From contig JBFMGD010000001.1 in the NCBI GenBank assembly GCA_040751775.1, positions 139,529-203,528 of the forward strand: a stretch of 64,000 nt of DNA, given 5' to 3'. The translations under genes and the position numbers were made by a program. The DNA comes from JBFMGD01 sp040751775. Lineage in GTDB: Bacteria; Bacillota; Dethiobacteria; DTU022. The notes below the pieces were generated by a model. It was not told where the DNA came from, searched no databases, and saw nothing but the letters and a program-made list of their open reading frames with translations. How positions within the stretch are numbered: position 1 is the first letter of the stretch; each line of letters starts with the position of its first letter. Positions 33,488 through 42,793 of the stretch are shown piece after piece.

Positions 33488-34804
33488 ATGAAACGCTGGC
33501 CAAGTATTTTAATTCCGGCCTTAATAGGATTAACCTTCTTTAATACCCTTCTGCTTTCCGGTTGCGGGCGTGATGTTGTCGTCCGGGGAAATAGTCAGGC
33601 GCCGCTAAGCAGCGACGTGATCATCATCGGCGACACGATCGCCGCCCTGGTCGCCGCCCTGGAGGCGGCCAGTCAGGGAGCGGCTGTCCTCGTTTTTTTT
33701 AGTAAGATGAATGAAGACCGCTGGCTTTGGAACGAGGGAGCAATTGCTGCTGATTTTGAAACGGCGGAAGGATCCGATTCATCTGCCGCGCTGCGGGAGC
33801 TGCTTTCCGCTTACGGAGAAGGCAGAGGGCAGAGTTGGTTCTATGACCTGATGGCCCGCCAGGCCGGCCCGGACCTGGATTGGTTTGCCCGGGAAACAGG
33901 ACTGGAGTGGTCACAGGAAAATACTTTACGCCAGCGTCCGGACAACCTTACCCTGGCGCAGGTTTATGAGCGGTTACTTTATGCGGCGGGGTTGGAAGGG
34001 GTGCGCTTCTTTCCAGGGACTGTTGTTCAGGAAATGCTCTTCAAGGATCGGGGTAGTAAAGTTATCGGCATTAAGTATTCCGGTGCCCCGGGATTGGCCC
34101 GGGAAGCTTACGCGCCCGTTGTTGTCCTCGCTGACGGCAGTTACCTTGAGAATGAGGCCTTGATGCAAACACTGGCACCCGCAGTGAGCGCCGCTCATTG
34201 GCGGCGCGGTCAATCGGGTTTGGGCTGGCAGCTCTGTCTCGATGCTGGTTTGGACATGGTGGAACCGAATCTTTTTGCCTACGCTCCGGCAGTTGAAGAC
34301 GGAGATTTATGGGTTGAAGCGGACTGGCCGGAAAAAGCGCTCCTGGTGATCGACGACCGTATTGTGCCCCTGGATGGTAAAAGCAAAGGCGATGTTGTCG
34401 CCGAGCTGCTTGGCAGTAAAAGCGCAACCGGCTATCTACTGATTTCGGAAAACCAGCTGGCCCCTGAGCAAGAGTTGAACTGGCCCCGTTTCTCCGGCAT
34501 AGAAGCGTTCTTGGAAACTTACCGCCTCGATCTGCCACAATTAAAACACTGGTTTATGCAACCCTGGGGTTTTTTCCGGGCGCAGCGGGTAAAGGCGGTA
34601 GCGGAATATTGCCTGGGTGGGGCTGCCGTTAATGAGCAAGGTAAACTAATGCGAGGCGGTAACCCGGTTGACGGTTTGTACGGCGCCGGTGAAATTACCG
34701 GCGGCTTGCATGGATGGGGCCTGGCACCGGGCGCCGCGTTAACGGAAGCCGTTGTCTGGGGCCGCTATATTGGACGAAAGGCAACCGAACAGTTTCATGA
34801 ATAA
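33488..34804 (+). CDS. Lipoprotein with fumarate-reductase-type flavoprotein domain
   Basis: Predicted lipoprotein (438 aa): basic start MKRW, hydrophobic helix, lipobox LSGC at about residues 23-26. The rest resembles FAD-binding domain 2 proteins (FrdA/flavocytochrome c type), best seen at the C-terminus: GLYGAGEITGGLHGWGLAPGAALTEAVVWGR (in part). The N-terminal nucleotide-binding motif is degenerate, GDTIAA in place of GxGxxG. It lies right after gyrA. I chose ATG at 33488 with CGGAG 7 nt upstream. It could be an extracytoplasmic oxidoreductase or a family member that no longer binds FAD normally. No substrate can be assigned. Confidence 0.7.
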   Translation: MKRWPSILIPALIGLTFFNTLLLSGCGRDVVVRGNSQAPLSSDVIIIGDTIAALVAALEAASQGAAVLVFFSKMNEDRWLWNEGAIAADFETAEGSDSSAALRELLSAYGEGRGQSWFYDLMARQAGPDLDWFARETGLEWSQENTLRQRPDNLTLAQVYERLLYAAGLEGVRFFPGTVVQEMLFKDRGSKVIGIKYSGAPGLAREAYAPVVVLADGSYLENEALMQTLAPAVSAAHWRRGQSGLGWQLCLDAGLDMVEPNLFAYAPAVEDGDLWVEADWPEKALLVIDDRIVPLDGKSKGDVVAELLGSKSATGYLLISENQLAPEQELNWPRFSGIEAFLETYRLDLPQLKHWFMQPWGFFRAQRVKAVAEYCLGGAAVNEQGKLMRGGNPVDGLYGAGEITGGLHGWGLAPGAALTEAVVWGRYIGRKATEQFHE

Positions 34805-34841
34805 CTGCTCCGATCATATACCGTCATAAGGGAGGTTTGCC

Positions 34842-36332
34842 ATGATCGCTCAGAGAAAAGTTGGCATTACGGATACTTCTTTACGGGATGCTCATCAGTC
34901 GCTCCTCGCAACGCGGATGCGTCTTGAAGAGATGCTGCCAATAGCAGAATCAATGGATCGAGTCGGCTATCACTCCCTGGAAGTGTGGGGTGGAGCTACT
35001 TATGATGCCTGTATGCGCTTCCTGGATGAAGACCCCTGGGAGCGCTTGCGAAAACTGCGGCGCGCGATTAAGAATACCAAACTGCAGATGTTGCTGCGGG
35101 GACAAAATATTGTTGGTTACCGCCATTACCCCGACGATGTGGTCGCTGAATTCGTTAAGCGCGCAGTAGCCAATGGCATTGATATCATCCGTATCTTCGA
35201 TGCACTGAACGATGTTCGGAATATGGAGCAGGCCATGCGGTGTACCAAGGCGGAAGGAGCCCATGTACAAGCCACGATCAGCTATACGATCAGCCCGCTG
35301 CACAACATCGACCATTTTGTAGCGATGGGCGGCACCTTAAAGGAGCACGGCGCCGATTCAATCTGTATTAAAGATATGGCCGGCCTGATCGCTCCTTTTG
35401 ACGCTTATGAGCTGGTCCGGCGCCTTAAGGAGCAAGTGGGGCTGCCGGTACAGTTGCACTGCCACTATACCAGCGGTATGGCCTCAATGGCCTATCTAAA
35501 AGCGATCGAGGCGGGAGCCGACGTAGTGGATACGGCTAATGCCGCCCTTGCTCTCGGGACCAGTCAGCCTCCCACTGACAGTATTGTAGCAGCGCTACAG
35601 GGAACGCCTTTTAATACCGGGCTTGACCTGGAAATCCTGGCCAGCATCAGCGATTATTTTAAAGAAGTGAGCCGGCGGTATGATATTCCCCGTGATGTTT
35701 TAGGGGTGGACACAAATGTGCTCAGCTACCAGATCCCCGGTGGAATGATCTCCAACCTTGCTTCTCAACTGGCGGAACAGAAAGCTTCTCACCTGATCAA
35801 GGATGTACTGGCAGAGGTGCCCCGGGTGAGATCCGACCTCGGTTATCCGCCCCTGGTGACCCCGAGCAGCCAGATGGTGGGCACCCAGGCTGTGGTTAAC
35901 GTCCTCACCGGTGAACGTTATAAGATGGTCTCCTCGGAAATCAAAAATTACTTACGCGGTCTCTACGGCCGTCCGCCGGGGGAGATCAATCAGGCAGTAT
36001 TAGAAAAAGTGCTGAAAGGCGAAACGCCTGTTACCGTGCGTCCGGCCGACCTTTTACCGCCGCAGCTGGCGCAAGCGCAGGCTGAAGTAGCGGAATTGAT
36101 CGAACAGGAGGAAGACGTTCTTTCCTATATTCTTTTCCCGAACGTAGCGTTGGACTTCTTTAAACGGCGGAAAGGACTTTTACCTCCGCTCTCTCCGAAT
36201 GGAAAAGGGGAAGCCGCCCAGGCGAGGATGAAGTTATCCACGGCTAAGAACACGCCTGATTCGACCGCATTGGATCAGATCGACAGCTCCCTGGTTTGGC
36301 GTGATGAGATCAACCTGGTTTACCCTGCCTGA
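34842..36332 (+). CDS. Carboxyltransferase subunit, PycB/OadA family, without biotin domain
   Basis: Transfers a carboxyl group between biotin and pyruvate/oxaloacetate. The TIM-barrel begins ITDTSLRDAHQSLLATRM; the catalytic carbamylated-Lys region is CIKDMAGL and the metal ligands lie in LHCHYTSGMA. A conserved PycA/OadA C-terminal domain follows (about residues 310-450). It ends at 496 aa, without the terminal biotinyl domain (no MKM motif) found in many OadA/PycB proteins. It would need a separate biotin carrier, and a biotin carboxylase or decarboxylase pump, from elsewhere in the genome. Anaplerotic oxaloacetate synthesis is the likeliest role. Confidence 0.82.
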   Translation: MIAQRKVGITDTSLRDAHQSLLATRMRLEEMLPIAESMDRVGYHSLEVWGGATYDACMRFLDEDPWERLRKLRRAIKNTKLQMLLRGQNIVGYRHYPDDVVAEFVKRAVANGIDIIRIFDALNDVRNMEQAMRCTKAEGAHVQATISYTISPLHNIDHFVAMGGTLKEHGADSICIKDMAGLIAPFDAYELVRRLKEQVGLPVQLHCHYTSGMASMAYLKAIEAGADVVDTANAALALGTSQPPTDSIVAALQGTPFNTGLDLEILASISDYFKEVSRRYDIPRDVLGVDTNVLSYQIPGGMISNLASQLAEQKASHLIKDVLAEVPRVRSDLGYPPLVTPSSQMVGTQAVVNVLTGERYKMVSSEIKNYLRGLYGRPPGEINQAVLEKVLKGETPVTVRPADLLPPQLAQAQAEVAELIEQEEDVLSYILFPNVALDFFKRRKGLLPPLSPNGKGEAAQARMKLSTAKNTPDSTALDQIDSSLVWRDEINLVYPA

Positions 36333-36338
36333 ATTGTA

Positions 36339-36367
36339 TTGACACCAGAGGCGGTCCGGGTTATAAT
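36339..36367 (+). promoter_or_regulatory. Consensus SigA promoter of the ilv-leu operon
   Basis: TTGACA (36339-36344) and TATAAT (36362-36367) are separated by 17 nt: a perfect consensus. It drives the T-box leader. Confidence 0.92.
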
Positions 36368-36373
36368 ATTATC

Positions 36374-36640
36374 CAATATTTATATGGATTTAAAGGCTGT
36401 GAAGGGCAGGAGTAAGTGGTCTTCCTTTTCAAGAGAGCCGGGTCTGCTGAAAACCGGTACTGGAAACCGCTGAAGGTCGGCCTGGAGCTGTCCGGCTGAA
36501 ACTCTTTCCTGTAAGCCGGGCCGGCTGCTGCCGTTATGATTGCGTAAGTTAGCCGGATCCCCTGCTTAGGTTGGTTTGATGGAAGAAGGGTGGTACCGCG
36601 GAGGAGATCCCTTCGTCCCTTTGGGCGAAGGGTCTTTTTT
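36374..36640 (+). ncRNA. T-box leader of the ilv-leu operon, probable Val specifier
   Basis: This leader senses uncharged tRNA. The T-box AAGGGTGGTACCGCG is at 36586-36600. The terminator (CCCTTCG 36609-36615 with CGAAGGG 36626-36632, then T6) follows. In stem I, CAGG-AGTA-AGTGG (from about 36407) pairs with CCGCT-GAAGGTCGG-CCTG (from about 36468). By alignment with the B. subtilis glyQS specifier loop (GAAA-GGC-A), the specifier is GUC at 36476-36478, a valine codon. The UGGU of the T-box would pair with an ACCA acceptor end, fitting tRNA-Val. Confidence 0.93.
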
Positions 36641-36670
36641 ATAGACGATCAACTTAACGCGGAGAGGGGT

Positions 36671-37552
36671 ATGAGCATGGCCAGGATTATTTTTATGAAC
36701 GGGCGGTTGGTCCCTGAAGAAGAAGCGAAAATATCTGTATTTGATCACGGCTTCCTCTATGGAGACGGCGTGTTTGAGGGTATCCGCGCCTACAACGGGC
36801 GGGTTTTCCGCCTGGAGGAACACATTGAGCGGCTTTTTGAATCGGCGCACTCAATTATGCTGCCGATTCCATATGATCAAGCAGCGATGGTCGATGCTGT
36901 AGTGAAAACGGTACAGGCTAACGCGTTACGAGACGCGTATATCCGGGTTGTTGTTTCACGGGGTGTGGGTGATTTGGGTCTGGACCCACGCAAGTGTAAA
37001 GAAAGCCGGGTGGTGATCATTGCCGATAAAATAGTGCTCTACCCGGACGAGTTGTATGATCAAGGCCTTACCGTAATCACCGTGGCTACCCGCCGGAATG
37101 TAGCCGACGCTCTCGATCCGAAGATAAAATCGCTTAACTACCTGAATAATATTCTAGTGAAAATTGAAGCCAACCGGGCCGGAGTAATGGAAGCGCTGAT
37201 GCTGACCGGAAACGGCTATGTCAGTGAAGGATCCGGTGACAACATTTTTATCTACCGCAAGGGCATGCTGATTACGCCGCCGCCGCATCTGGGAATCCTG
37301 GAGGGTATTACCCGGGCCGTGGTGCTTGATCTGGCTCGGGATGAAGGTATTCCGATTCTGGAAGCGCCTTTTACACGGCACGACCTCTATGTAGCGCAGG
37401 AATGTTTCTTGACGGGTACCGCCGCCGAGGTGATCCCGGTAATTGAAGTGGATATGCGGACGATCGGTTCGGGCGTACCCGGTCCGATTACGCGTCGTTT
37501 GATGGAACTGTTCCACAGGCTTACCCTGACGGAAGGGGTTTCCCTGGACTAA
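36671..37552 (+). CDS. ilvE: Branched-chain amino acid aminotransferase
   Basis: PLP enzyme (fold type IV) for the last step of valine, leucine and isoleucine synthesis. The N-terminal FDHGFLYGDGVFEGIRAYNGRVF, the PLP-lysine region KIKSLNYLNNILVKIEA and EGSGDNIFIY, and LTGTAAEVIPV are all typical. About 294 aa. GGAGAGGGG precedes the ATG at 36671; a second ATG two codons on is also plausible. It is the first gene of the T-box-controlled operon. A D-amino-acid aminotransferase of the same fold is the alternative; operon context favours IlvE. Confidence 0.93.
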   Translation: MSMARIIFMNGRLVPEEEAKISVFDHGFLYGDGVFEGIRAYNGRVFRLEEHIERLFESAHSIMLPIPYDQAAMVDAVVKTVQANALRDAYIRVVVSRGVGDLGLDPRKCKESRVVIIADKIVLYPDELYDQGLTVITVATRRNVADALDPKIKSLNYLNNILVKIEANRAGVMEALMLTGNGYVSEGSGDNIFIYRKGMLITPPPHLGILEGITRAVVLDLARDEGIPILEAPFTRHDLYVAQECFLTGTAAEVIPVIEVDMRTIGSGVPGPITRRLMELFHRLTLTEGVSLD

Positions 37553-37587
37553 TAATCGAAGCAGAAGATGAAGCAGGGAGGAAAAAA

Positions 37588-39273
37588 ATGCGCAGCCATA
37601 ATGTCACGAAAGGCCTGGAACGAGCGCCGCACCGCTCTCTGTTCTGGGCGGCCGGTTACCACCCGGCGGAGTTGGAGCGCCCGCTGGTCGGGATAGTTAA
37701 TTCCGCTAATGAAATTGTTCCGGGGCATGTCCACCTGGCCTCCATTGCTGAGGCCGTCAAGACGGGCGTGCGCCTTGGAGGGGGCACGCCGATCGAATTT
37801 TCAACGATCGGTATCTGCGACGGTATCGCCATGAACCACAAGGGGATGCATTATTCCCTGGCCAGCCGGGAGATCGTGGCCGACAGCATCGAAGCGATGG
37901 TGGAAGCCCACTGTTTTGACGCTCTGGTGTTGGTTACCAACTGCGACAAGATCACACCGGGTATGTTAATGGCGGCTGCCCGCCTGGATCTGCCCGCTGT
38001 TCTGGTCAGTGGCGGCCCGATGCTGGCCGGCGAACACCGGGGGCGTAAGATCGATTTAACCAGCATGTTTGAAGGGGTTGGCGCGGTACGCTGCGGGCGT
38101 ATCTCCGAAACGGAGTTGCAAGAGATCGAACTGCGGGCTTGCCCGGGTTGCGGCTCTTGCGCCGGCATGTTCACCGCCAATTCCATGAATTGCATGGCTG
38201 AAGCTTTAGGAATCGCCCTTCCCGGTAACGGTACGATTCCCGCTGTCAGCGCCGCCCGTCTGCGTCTGGCGAAAGAGGCGGGGCTAAAGGTGATGGCGCT
38301 TCTAAACGCGGGCATCACCGCCGGCCGGATTATGAGCCGGGAAGCCTTCGTTAACGCGCTAACCGTTGATATGGCTTTGGGCTGCTCTACCAATACGCTC
38401 TTGCATCTGTGCGCAGTCGCCTATGAGCGGGGCATTCCGCTCGATTTGGAGCTGATTAACCAAATGAGTAGCCGTACTCCCCAACTTTGCCTGCTTAGCC
38501 CTGCCGGGACTGACCGCCTGGAGGACCTGGACCGGGCCGGGGGAGTAGCGTCGGTTATGCGGGAGCTCGCCGGGGGAGGGCTGCTGGATCTTGAACAGAT
38601 TACGGCTTCCGGTGCTCCGGTTGGTGAAAATATTGCCCATGCGGCTGAACCGGACCGGCGGGTAATTCGCTCCCTGAAAGAGCCTTATCGGTCTGAGGGA
38701 GGTCTGGCCGTTCTCTTCGGCAACCTGGCGCCGGAAGGTGCCGTGGTTAAACAGGGTGCCGTTTCACGGCAGATGCAGCTCTTTGAGGGTGAAGCGCGTA
38801 TTTTTGACAGTGAGGAAAGCGCCGTTGAGGCTGTCCTACAAGGTTTGATCAAGCCGGGCAGCGTCATTGTGATCCGCTATGAGGGGCCGCGGGGCGGCCC
38901 GGGGATGCGGGAAATGCTCGCGCCGACTGCGGCTGTAGCGGGTATGGGCTTGGACGAGTCGGTAGCCTTAATTACAGACGGCCGTTTCTCAGGAGCTACC
39001 CGCGGGGCCTGTGTCGGCCACGTTTCTCCCGAGGCGGCGGCCGGTGGTGCCATCGCCCTGGTCAGGGAAGGCGACCGGATCAGGATTGATCTCCCCAACC
39101 GGAACCTGGAACTGCTGGTGCCTGAGGCCGAGTTGGCCGACAGGCGCACGGCCTGGAGCAGGCCAAGGCCGAAAATTGAGAGCGGGTACCTGCGGCGCTA
39201 TGCCTGCCAGGTTTCATCGGCCAGTCGTGGCGCGGTTTTGATGCCTCAGTCAGAGGGAGGCGGTGGAGCTTGA
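37588..39273 (+). CDS. ilvD: Dihydroxy-acid dehydratase
   Basis: Fe-S dehydratase that makes 2-keto acids in valine and isoleucine synthesis. The cluster cysteines are in VTNCDKITPGMLMAA and CPGCGSCAGMFTANSMNCMAEALG, and the conserved region GRFSGATRGACVGHVSPEAAAGG is near the C-terminus. It is 561 aa, normal. A GGGAGGAAAA ribosome-binding site precedes the ATG. It ends at the start of ilvB. Confidence 0.97.
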   Translation: MRSHNVTKGLERAPHRSLFWAAGYHPAELERPLVGIVNSANEIVPGHVHLASIAEAVKTGVRLGGGTPIEFSTIGICDGIAMNHKGMHYSLASREIVADSIEAMVEAHCFDALVLVTNCDKITPGMLMAAARLDLPAVLVSGGPMLAGEHRGRKIDLTSMFEGVGAVRCGRISETELQEIELRACPGCGSCAGMFTANSMNCMAEALGIALPGNGTIPAVSAARLRLAKEAGLKVMALLNAGITAGRIMSREAFVNALTVDMALGCSTNTLLHLCAVAYERGIPLDLELINQMSSRTPQLCLLSPAGTDRLEDLDRAGGVASVMRELAGGGLLDLEQITASGAPVGENIAHAAEPDRRVIRSLKEPYRSEGGLAVLFGNLAPEGAVVKQGAVSRQMQLFEGEARIFDSEESAVEAVLQGLIKPGSVIVIRYEGPRGGPGMREMLAPTAAVAGMGLDESVALITDGRFSGATRGACVGHVSPEAAAGGAIALVREGDRIRIDLPNRNLELLVPEAELADRRTAWSRPRPKIESGYLRRYACQVSSASRGAVLMPQSEGGGGA

Positions 39274-39275
39274 AT

Positions 39276-40955
39276 ATGAAAGGAGCAGCAATGATTATCG
39301 CCGCCCTGCAGCGTGAACAGGTTGAACTGGTCTTCGGTTACCCGGGAGGATCGGTACTCCCTCTTTATGATGAGCTGTACCGCTCCAAGATGAGACATCT
39401 ATTGGTACGACACGAACAGGGGGCGGTTCATGCCGCCGACGGTTATGCCCGGGTCAGCGGCAAGCCCGGTGTGGTTTTTGCTACTTCCGGACCCGGTGCG
39501 ACCAACCTGGTTACCGGTATCGCCACCGCCTACATGGATTCCGTTCCCCTGGTTTTGATTACCGGGCAGGTGGCTACCCGCTTTATCGGCACAGACTCCT
39601 TCCAGGAAGCGGATATCACCGGCATTACTTTACCGATCACGAAGCACAGCTACCTGGTTAACAATATTGAAGAGCTACCGTCAGTCCTTTCCGAAGCCTT
39701 TTACATCGCCTCCACCGGCCGGTGCGGCCCAGTTTTGGTTGATATACCGAAAGATTTATTTGAACAGGAAGGGCGCTTTAGCTATAGTCAGAAGCGGGAA
39801 ATTCCCGGCTACAGGCCGACTTATACCGGTCACAGCGGTCAGGTAAACCGGGCGGTGAAGGCAATTAAACAATCCCGGAAACCGGTTATCTTTGCCGGGG
39901 GCGGGGTGATCCGCTCCGGGGCGGCGGCTGAACTGCAGGATCTGGCTTGCCGTTGCGGGATTCCAGTCTCTTTGTCTCTGATGGGGCTGGGCGCCTTCCC
40001 CGGGGACAACCCGCTTTTTCTCGGCATGCCGGGGATGCATGGTACGGTAACAGCCAACTATGCGCTGATGGAGGCCGATTTGATCATTGCGGTTGGAGTA
40101 CGCTTTGACGACCGGGTCACCGGTAGATTGGAAAGCTTTGCTTCTGGCGCCAAAATCATTCATGTGGATATCGACCCGGCGGAGATCGGCAAGAATGTAA
40201 CGATCGATATTCCGATCGTCGGTGACGTCAAACAAGTAGTCGACGCGATGCTGAAACGGCTGCAGCCGGGTGATACGGCGGATTGGCTCCGCCAAATCGA
40301 AGATTGGCAAGCTCGCTATCCTCTCACCGATGATGCCAAATTAACCACCGGCCGGTTGAAGCCGCAGTTTGTAATCAGAGAAATCAACCGGATCACCGGG
40401 GGAGACGCGCTAATTAGCACGGATGTGGGGCAGCATCAAATGTGGACGGCGCAACACTATTGCTTCCGGGAGCCGCGCACGTTTTTGTCCTCCGGGGGCC
40501 TGGGAACGATGGGTTACGGATTTCCCGCGGCGCTGGGTGCAAAGCTGGCTCAACCGGAGAAGACCGTGTTTTGTATTGCCGGAGACGGCAGTTTTCAGAT
40601 GAACATCCAGGAAATGGCCACTGCAGTAGCGGGCGGGTTTGATGTCAAGGTGGCGATTATTAACAACGGTTGCCTCGGCATGGTCCGCCAGTGGCAGGAG
40701 CTTTTCTTTGAAAAGCGCTACGCGCATACATTTCTGCAGGGCAATCCCGATTTTGCCCGGTTGGCGGAAGCTTACGGGGCAGCAGGCTTACGCGCGTCCA
40801 CCCGCGATGAAGTCACCGCGGCCATCAGCCAAGCGCTTGCCGTGCGGGGTCCTGTTATTATCGATTGTATTGTCGATCCTGAAGAAAATGTTTACCCTAT
40901 GGTGGCGCCTAACCGGCCGATTAATGAGATCATTACCGGGAGGGAAGTTAAGTGA
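39276..40955 (+). CDS. ilvB: Acetolactate synthase large (catalytic) subunit
   Basis: ThDP enzyme that condenses pyruvate to acetolactate, or with 2-ketobutyrate. The N-terminal VFGYPGGSVLPLYDEL contains the region before the catalytic Glu (RHEQGAVHAADGYAR). The ThDP motif is GDGSFQMNIQE...NNGCLGMVRQW. It is about 559 aa. I prefer ATG at 39276, with GGAG 7 nt upstream; the TTG at 39270 overlaps the ilvD stop and is the alternative. It overlaps ilvN by 4 bp. Confidence 0.97.
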   Translation: MKGAAMIIAALQREQVELVFGYPGGSVLPLYDELYRSKMRHLLVRHEQGAVHAADGYARVSGKPGVVFATSGPGATNLVTGIATAYMDSVPLVLITGQVATRFIGTDSFQEADITGITLPITKHSYLVNNIEELPSVLSEAFYIASTGRCGPVLVDIPKDLFEQEGRFSYSQKREIPGYRPTYTGHSGQVNRAVKAIKQSRKPVIFAGGGVIRSGAAAELQDLACRCGIPVSLSLMGLGAFPGDNPLFLGMPGMHGTVTANYALMEADLIIAVGVRFDDRVTGRLESFASGAKIIHVDIDPAEIGKNVTIDIPIVGDVKQVVDAMLKRLQPGDTADWLRQIEDWQARYPLTDDAKLTTGRLKPQFVIREINRITGGDALISTDVGQHQMWTAQHYCFREPRTFLSSGGLGTMGYGFPAALGAKLAQPEKTVFCIAGDGSFQMNIQEMATAVAGGFDVKVAIINNGCLGMVRQWQELFFEKRYAHTFLQGNPDFARLAEAYGAAGLRASTRDEVTAAISQALAVRGPVIIDCIVDPEENVYPMVAPNRPINEIITGREVK

Positions 40956-41467
40956 AACATGTGCTGGCGATCCTGGTTGAAAACAAGTCCGGAGTCCTGA
41001 CTCGCGTGGCCGGTCTCTTCAGCCGGCGCGGTTTTAATATTGAGAATATTGCCGTTGGCGAAACGGTGGATCCGGGTATCTCGCGCATGACCATTACCGT
41101 GGAAGGGGACGAAACGGTGGTGGAGCAGGTGATGAAACAGCTGAATAAGCTGATTAACGTTCTGAAAGTGAGCAATCTTTCCCGCGAACCCGCCGTGATA
41201 CGCGAACTGATGCTGATTAAAGTGCGGGCGGAAGCGCAAACCCGGAGCGATATCCAGCAGATCGTGGAGACCTTTCGCGGGAAAGTGGTGGATGTATCAC
41301 TAAATTCAATGATTATTGAAGTAACCGGTAACGACGAAAAGCTGGAAGCGATTAAACTGCTGCTGCAGCATTTCGGGATCCGGGAAATTGTGCGTACCGG
41401 AAAAGTGGCTTTGCTCCGGGGCTCCAAAACGACCCGTGAAAATGGGGAAATACGAAGCGATAAATAA
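40952..41467 (+). CDS. ilvN: Acetolactate synthase small (regulatory) subunit
   Basis: Regulatory subunit that confers valine feedback inhibition. An N-terminal ACT domain (HVLAILVENKSGVLTRVAGLFSRRGFNIENI, in part) is followed by the C-terminal ALS_ss_C domain. It is 171 aa, close to IlvH length. The start is GTG at 40952 with GGGAGGGAA 5 nt upstream, overlapping ilvB by 4 bp. Confidence 0.95.
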   Translation: MKHVLAILVENKSGVLTRVAGLFSRRGFNIENIAVGETVDPGISRMTITVEGDETVVEQVMKQLNKLINVLKVSNLSREPAVIRELMLIKVRAEAQTRSDIQQIVETFRGKVVDVSLNSMIIEVTGNDEKLEAIKLLLQHFGIREIVRTGKVALLRGSKTTRENGEIRSDK

Positions 41468-41524
41468 ACCAGGCGCTGACAACTAAACATCACAGCGTGA
41501 GAAGCAGGAGAGGAGTTGGGAAAT

Positions 41525-42793
41525 TTGACCGGACAAACCATGGTCGAAAAAATTCTAGCCCGGGGAGCCGGTAAGGAAAGGGTTCAACCGGGAGAGCTGG
41601 TGAATGTAAAAGTCGACCTTGCGCTGGGAAACGATATTACCGCCCCGGTTGCTATAAAGGAGTTTACCCGCTTGGGTCTGAAGCGGGTTTTTGACCCGGA
41701 CCGGGTAGTCCTGGTGCCGGATCATTTCACTCCCAATCGGGACATCGCCGCGGCGGAGCAAGCGCAGCTGCTGCGCCGGTTTGCCGGGGATTATGGCATA
41801 AAACATTATTTCGAGGTGGGCCGGATGGGTGTCGAACACGCGCTTCTGCCGGAACAGGGCCTGGTTCGGCCCGGTGACATTATTATCGGTGCCGACTCAC
41901 ATACCTGCACCTACGGCGCCTTGGGTGCCTTCGCCACTGGGGTCGGCTCGACTGACTTGGCCGCGGCCATGGCCCTGGGTGAAGCCTGGTTTAAGGTGCC
42001 GTCAACGATTCGCTTTGTTTTTGAGGGCACGCTGCCGCCCTGGGTGGGAGGCAAAGATTTGATTCTTTACACCATCGGTCAAATTGGGGTTGAAGGAGCC
42101 CGCTACCGGGCGATGGCGTTCTGTGGTCCGACGATTAATAACCTGTCAATGGACGGACGGCTGACCATGGCCAATATGGCCATCGAAGCGGGTGGGAAAT
42201 GCGGCTACATGGAGCCGGATCAGATCACATTCAGTTACTTGGAAGGCCGGACCGGGGGGCCGTTTAGCGCCGTCTACGGCGACCCGGATGCCGAATACGA
42301 GCAGACGTATCACTTTGATGTAAGCCGGCTGCAGCCTCAGGTGGCTTTCCCGCCGGCCCCGGATAACAGCCGCCCGGTTGCTGAAGCATCGGGGATTCAA
42401 ATTGATCAGGTGGTGATCGGTTCCTGCACCAATGGCCGGTTGGAGGATTTACGAGCCGCCGCCTTGGTTTTGAAAGGGCGCCGGGTCCATCCGCGGGTGC
42501 GTCTGTTGATCATTCCCGCTACCCAGTTGATCTACCGGCAGGCGCTGGAAGAAGGTTTGCTCGCGACCTTCATTGAAGCGGAAGCGGCGGTCAGCACTCC
42601 CACTTGTGGGCCGTGCCTGGGCGGCCATATGGGTATTCTGGCCCGCGGTGAAAAAGCTCTTGCCACTACCAATCGAAACTTTGTCGGCCGCATGGGCCAC
42701 GCTGAAAGTGAAGTCTATTTGTGCAACCCGGCGGTGGCTGCGGCTTCTGCCGTAGCGGGGCAAATTGTACACCCGGAGGAGGTCGTGCGATGA
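41525..42793 (+). CDS. leuC: 3-isopropylmalate dehydratase large subunit
   Basis: Aconitase-family enzyme for leucine synthesis; it isomerises 2- and 3-isopropylmalate with LeuD. The 4Fe-4S cysteines are in SCTNGR (about residue 302) and TPTCGPCLGGHMG. GADSHTCTYGALGAFATGVGSTDLA is a typical substrate region. It is about 422 aa, of the shorter archaeal/clostridial LeuC2 type. The start is TTG at 41525 (MTGQTMVEKIL) with GGAGAGGAG upstream. The related homoaconitase or dimethylmalate dehydratase are alternatives; operon context supports LeuC. Confidence 0.93.
   Translation: MTGQTMVEKILARGAGKERVQPGELVNVKVDLALGNDITAPVAIKEFTRLGLKRVFDPDRVVLVPDHFTPNRDIAAAEQAQLLRRFAGDYGIKHYFEVGRMGVEHALLPEQGLVRPGDIIIGADSHTCTYGALGAFATGVGSTDLAAAMALGEAWFKVPSTIRFVFEGTLPPWVGGKDLILYTIGQIGVEGARYRAMAFCGPTINNLSMDGRLTMANMAIEAGGKCGYMEPDQITFSYLEGRTGGPFSAVYGDPDAEYEQTYHFDVSRLQPQVAFPPAPDNSRPVAEASGIQIDQVVIGSCTNGRLEDLRAAALVLKGRRVHPRVRLLIIPATQLIYRQALEEGLLATFIEAEAAVSTPTCGPCLGGHMGILARGEKALATTNRNFVGRMGHAESEVYLCNPAVAAASAVAGQIVHPEEVVR

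Noticed and set aside
34071..34538. 155-codon minus-strand frame within the lipoprotein gene
   Set aside because: It is antisense to a plus-strand frame with a clear signal peptide and family motifs; the minus frame is Arg/Pro rich and resembles nothing.
40952..40966. Possible second parS near the ilvN start (GTGAAACATGTG)
   Set aside because: Only one half of the palindrome matches; the other half is not present.
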